Source of the DNA: Lysobacteraceae bacterium | Lineage (GTDB): Bacteria; Pseudomonadota; Gammaproteobacteria; Steroidobacterales; Steroidobacteraceae | Assembly: GCA_012516015.1 (NCBI GenBank) | Contig: JAAYXG010000187.1 | Location: 1-8,061, forward strand | Length of the DNA stretch: 8,061 bases | Direction of reading: 5' to 3' | Shown here: one piece after another, positions 5,447 through 8,061 of the stretch | Numbering within the stretch: position 1 is the first letter of the stretch | How the letters are laid out: every line of letters starts with the position of its first letter | Made by a program: the position numbers and the translations under genes | Notes under the pieces: generated by a model | The model's input: the letters and a program-made list of their open reading frames with translations, nothing else | Database searches by the model: none | What the model was told of the DNA's origin: nothing

Positions 5447-6007
5447 TCACAGAATTTCCATCTTCTCGATCACGATCGGCTTGAGCGGGGCTTCGCTTTC
5501 GAAAGGTCCGCGCTCGCCGGTTGCAACCGCGCCGATCTGATCGATGACGTTCATGCCTTCGATCACGCGACCGAACACGGCGTAGCCCCAGCGGCTCGGT
5601 TGCGGGTCGAGTGCGGGATTGTCCGCGAGATTGACGTAGAACTGCGAGGTGCCGCTATGGGGCGCGCCGGTACGCGCGAGGCCGACGGTACCTCGCAGGT
5701 TCGAGAGTCCGTTGCCCGATTCGTTCGGGACGGGCTCGCGAGTCGGCTTTTCATTGTATTCCTGGTCGTAGCCACCGCCCTGAGCGACGAAGTTGCCCAC
5801 GACGCGATGGAACAGCGTGCCTTCGTAATGCCCGGCGCGCACATACTCGAGGAAGTTTGCGGTCGTGAGCGGCGCGCGTTGCGTCTCGAGTTGAATGAGG
5901 AAGCTCCCGAGGTTCGTGTAGACACGCACGAGAGTCGGCTCTTGAGCGTGCGTCGGCATGGCGATCAAGTTGCAGACGAGCAAACAAAGCAAAACGCGCA
6001 ATTTCAT
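5447..6007 (-). CDS. ppiA: Secreted cyclophilin-type peptidyl-prolyl cis-trans isomerase
   Basis: The product has 186 residues. It opens with a signal peptide: MKLR, a hydrophobic core (VLLCLLVCNLIAM) and a PTHA|Q cleavage site near residue 21, placing the enzyme in the periplasm. The mature part is a short bacterial cyclophilin that isomerises X-Pro bonds during protein folding. Key elements are FHRVV with catalytic Arg68, NFVAQGGG (72-79, Gln76), SGTSQFYVNLADN (118-130, Gln122 and Phe123) and YAVFGRVIEGMNVID (142-156). The start ATG is fixed by the signal peptide; a GGGGA lies rather far upstream. In the comparable Pseudomonas neighbourhood the cyclophilin is cytoplasmic PpiB, so the signal peptide is the reason for calling it PpiA-like. 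lpxH follows on the same strand, and gltX is divergent. Confidence 0.93.
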   Translation of the reverse strand: MKLRVLLCLLVCNLIAMPTHAQEPTLVRVYTNLGSFLIQLETQRAPLTTANFLEYVRAGHYEGTLFHRVVGNFVAQGGGYDQEYNEKPTREPVPNESGNGLSNLRGTVGLARTGAPHSGTSQFYVNLADNPALDPQPSRWGYAVFGRVIEGMNVIDQIGAVATGERGPFESEAPLKPIVIEKMEIL

Positions 6008-6071
6008 GAGTGTGTGTATCCCCGCTCGTGTGTGGGAGCGATCTTACCAAAGCAGGCGAGGGTAGCCGGAC

Positions 6072-6100
6072 GGGACGAAGCGTGCCCTGCCGTATAGAAT
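6072..6100 (+). promoter_or_regulatory. Possible promoter of gltX in the divergent region
   Basis: GGGACG at 6072-6077 keeps the central GAC of the -35 consensus. It is 17 bases from TAGAAT at 6095-6100, which matches 5 of 6 bases of the -10 consensus. Transcription from it would give a leader of about 100 bases before the gltX ATG. The rest of the divergent region 6008-6205 shows only a CTCGAG repeated at about 6113 and 6157 that could close a weak stem. No convincing promoter for the cyclophilin gene was found on the other strand. Confidence 0.35.
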
Positions 6101-6205
6101 ACGCAGCCCACTCGAGCCCGGAACCGCGACGGGTACGGGTGCTTCCTCGAGCGGCAGACGGCCAACGCGAACGCGCAGAAAGTAATCAAGAGATAGCAGC
6201 AATCC

Positions 6206-7624
6206 ATGTCTTCCGGCTCAGTCGTCACGCGGTTCGCGCCCAGCCCGACGGGCTACCTTCATCTCGGCAATGCACGCACCGCGCTTCTCAATTTCCTGGC
6301 TGCGCGAAAAGCGGGCGGCCGGTTCATCTTGCGCGTCGAAGACACGGATGAGGCGCGCTCGACCGAGGCATTCATGCATTCCTTGTTCGGGGACCTGCGG
6401 TGGCTCGGACTCGATTGGGACGAAGGCCCAGATATCGGCGGGCCGCACGGAGCCTATCGTCAAGCGGAACGCGGAGCGATCTACGAAGAGTGGCTCGGTA
6501 AACTCGCTGCGGCGGATCTGACATATCCGTGCTTCTGCACGCCGGCGGAGCTGGCCATCTCGCGTAAGCAGCAGCTCGCCTCCGGTAAGCCGCCGCGCTA
6601 TGCAGGAACGTGCCGGGCGCTGTCGGCCGCAGAACGCGCCGAACGTCTCGCGCGAGGCCAGGCTGCGGCGCTGAGATTCCGCGTGCCCGCCGGCCGAACG
6701 GTCGCGTTCGACGATATCGTCCACGGCGAGCAGCGCTTCCAAACCGACGGTATCGGCGATTTCATTATTCGCAGGACCGACGGCAGCACGGCATTCTTTT
6801 TTTCCAACGCGCTCGACGATGCGCTGATGGGCGTCAATCTCGTCCTCCGCGGCGACGATCACATGACGAATACGCCGCGTCAGATCCTGATTTTGGAGGC
6901 GCTCGATTTGCCGATTCCGCGCTACGCGCACGTCGCGCTGTTGCTCGGGATGGACGGCGCGCCGCTGTCGAAGCGTCATGGGGCGTTGAGCCTTCACGAT
7001 TTACGCGAGCGCGGCTATTTGCCCGAAGCCGTCTGCAATCATCTCGTCCGTCTGGGACACACGTGCGTCACCGACGGATGGCTCGATCGGGAGGCGATGC
7101 TCAAAGACTTCGACCTGCAGCGGCTCGGGCGTGCTGCCGCAAAATTCGACGAAGCGCAGCTGCGCCACTGGCAGAAGGAAGGCGTGGCGCAGTTGTCTCG
7201 GGAGGCCTTTCGCGCGTGGACGGCGGCACAACTCCCGCAAGGAATCGACGAGGAGCGTCTTGCCAGCTTTCTGGAAGCGGTGCGCCCCAACGTCGAGTTT
7301 CCCGACGACGTGGCGCGCTGGGCGCAGGTCGTGTTCGGCACCGAGCTCGAAATCGCCCCGGAAGCAAGGGCCGCGATACGCGAGGCCGGGACGAGCTTCT
7401 TTGCCTGCGCACGAGAGGTATTCGCGCGCGGCGGAGCGGATTTCAAGCAGATCGTGCGCGAAGTCGGTAGAGCTTGCGGCGAGAAGGGACCCGCCCTCTT
7501 CATGCCGCTGCGGGCCGCGCTGACGGGCGCGACGCATGGTCCGGAGCTCGCGCCGCTGCTCGCGCTCATCGCGAGCGACGAGGTTTCGAGACGTCTCGAT
7601 CGCGCCGAGCAGATCGCCAAGTGA
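6206..7624 (+). CDS. gltX: Glutamyl-tRNA synthetase
   Basis: The 472-residue class I synthetase attaches glutamate to its tRNA in the cytoplasm. The HIGH motif appears as HLGN (19-22) in [17 protein letters not shown], and the KMSKS motif as LSKRHG (254-259). [11 protein letters not shown] (42-52) and [13 protein letters not shown] (214-226) are typical GluRS segments. The zinc-site pattern Cys109-x-Cys111 ... Tyr132-x3-Cys136 is kept. The C-terminal half is the helical anticodon-binding region of bacterial GluRS rather than the beta-barrels of GlnRS. The stretch [21 protein letters not shown] (190-210) differs from the more common TYNFAVVVDD version, marking a divergent GluRS subgroup. The ATG is chosen by family alignment; the upstream AAGAGA is a weak ribosome site. 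The gene sits where pseudomonads have glnS and is followed by cysS after 17 bases. Confidence 0.95.
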   Translation: MSSGSVVTRFAPSPTGYLHLGNARTALLNFLAARKAGGRFILRVEDTDEARSTEAFMHSLFGDLRWLGLDWDEGPDIGGPHGAYRQAERGAIYEEWLGKLAAADLTYPCFCTPAELAISRKQQLASGKPPRYAGTCRALSAAERAERLARGQAAALRFRVPAGRTVAFDDIVHGEQRFQTDGIGDFIIRRTDGSTAFFFSNALDDALMGVNLVLRGDDHMTNTPRQILILEALDLPIPRYAHVALLLGMDGAPLSKRHGALSLHDLRERGYLPEAVCNHLVRLGHTCVTDGWLDREAMLKDFDLQRLGRAAAKFDEAQLRHWQKEGVAQLSREAFRAWTAAQLPQGIDEERLASFLEAVRPNVEFPDDVARWAQVVFGTELEIAPEARAAIREAGTSFFACAREVFARGGADFKQIVREVGRACGEKGPALFMPLRAALTGATHGPELAPLLALIASDEVSRRLDRAEQIAK

Positions 7625-7641
7625 TCCGTCGCAGAAGCAAC

Positions 7642-8061
7642 ATGCAAATCTTCAATTCGCTGACCGGTCGCAAAGAAACCTTCAAGCCGCTCGTCGACGG
7701 CGTAGTGCGCATGTACGTGTGCGGCGATACCGTCTATGACTACTGTCACGTCGGGCACGCACGTTCGAAGATCGCGTTCGACGTCGTGCGGCGCTATCTC
7801 ACCTACAAAGGCTACAAGGTGATCTTCGTCCGCAACATCACCGACATCGACGACAAGATCATCGCGCGAGCGGCGGAGAACGGCGAGAGCGTGCGCGAGC
7901 TGACCGATCGATTCATCAAGGCGATGCACGAGGACTACGACAGGCTCGGGATCCTGCGGCCGGATCACGAGCCGCGCGCGACGGAGCACATTCCGAGCAT
8001 CATCGCGATGACGGAGAAGCTGATCGAGAAGGGGTATGCGTACGTCGCAAGCAACGGCGAC
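7642..8061 (+). CDS. cysS: Cysteinyl-tRNA synthetase, N-terminal part (runs off the window)
   Basis: The frame is open from ATG 7642 to the window end, giving the first 140 residues of about 460 expected. It begins [12 protein letters not shown], the usual CysRS start. It has [18 protein letters not shown] (25-42), with zinc ligand Cys27 and the HIGH motif as HVGH (36-39). [10 protein letters not shown] (65-74) follows, and then the start of the connective region. The enzyme charges tRNA-Cys in the cytoplasm. An in-frame GTG at 7621 overlaps the gltX stop but would add seven residues not seen in the family, so the ATG is preferred. The gap of 17 bases after gltX, without a terminator, suggests co-transcription. 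Confidence 0.96.
   Translation, partial: MQIFNSLTGRKETFKPLVDGVVRMYVCGDTVYDYCHVGHARSKIAFDVVRRYLTYKGYKVIFVRNITDIDDKIIARAAENGESVRELTDRFIKAMHEDYDRLGILRPDHEPRATEHIPSIIAMTEKLIEKGYAYVASNGD

Noticed and set aside
6041..6069. Minus-strand promoter for the cyclophilin gene (TAAGAT at 6046-6041)
   Set aside because: The -10 match is only 4 of 6 and no -35 better than 2 of 6 lies at 16-18 bases, so it was not listed.
7621..7641. Upstream GTG start for CysRS overlapping the gltX stop
   Set aside because: It is in frame, but it adds seven residues not found in the family, while [12 protein letters not shown] is the normal CysRS start.
7039..7989. 316-codon open frame on the minus strand opposite gltX and cysS
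   Set aside because: It spans two well-identified synthetase genes in antisense and has no recognisable domain.

Overview
The window looks like the chromosome of a GC-rich gammaproteobacterium. Two neighbourhoods support this. The end of a SPOR-domain gene followed by cvpA and purF is a classic gammaproteobacterial order. A cyclophilin-lpxH pair divergent from an aminoacyl-tRNA synthetase-cysS pair matches the lpxH-ppi-glnS-cysS neighbourhood I know from Pseudomonas, except that a glutamyl-tRNA synthetase occupies the glnS position. LpxH indicates an outer membrane with lipid A. I cannot name the genus; these assignments rest on motif recognition, not on a database search.

Layout, left to right. 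Positions 1-135 hold the end of a SPOR-domain (DedD-like) protein. A possible promoter then precedes cvpA (274-795) and purF (800-2311), which are 4 bases apart. Immediately at the purF stop codon sits a compact element (2308-2683) with perfect 21-bp terminal inverted repeats, CTAG at both edges, no transposase and an unusual amount of internal pairing. I read it as a non-autonomous, MITE-like insertion. Next come a receiver-like/Ser-Thr kinase fusion gene (2708-3982) and miaE (3979-4593), which overlap by ATGA. lpxH (5328-4462, minus strand) is convergent with miaE and overlaps its last 132 bases. Upstream of lpxH on the same strand is a secreted cyclophilin gene (6007-5447). The 117-base gap between them holds two G-rich heptad arrays arranged as an inverted repeat. 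A 198-base divergent region separates the cyclophilin from gltX (6206-7624) and the start of cysS (7642 to the window end).

How it works together. Most genes are housekeeping: purine synthesis (purF), envelope functions (SPOR, CvpA, LpxH, periplasmic cyclophilin), tRNA charging (gltX, cysS) and tRNA hypermodification (miaE). The less ordinary parts are the translationally coupled kinase-miaE pair, the structured mobile-like element that separates it from purF, and the G-rich inverted repeat in front of lpxH. Removing the element with one CTAG copy would leave only 24 bases between purF and the kinase gene, so cvpA-purF-kinase-miaE may once have been a single tight operon.

Stretches without a gene: 136-273 holds a possible promoter, 2312-2707 the mobile-like element and kinase leader, 5329-5446 the G-rich inverted repeat, and 6008-6205 a possible gltX promoter. 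No tRNA, rRNA, CRISPR array or transposase gene was seen.
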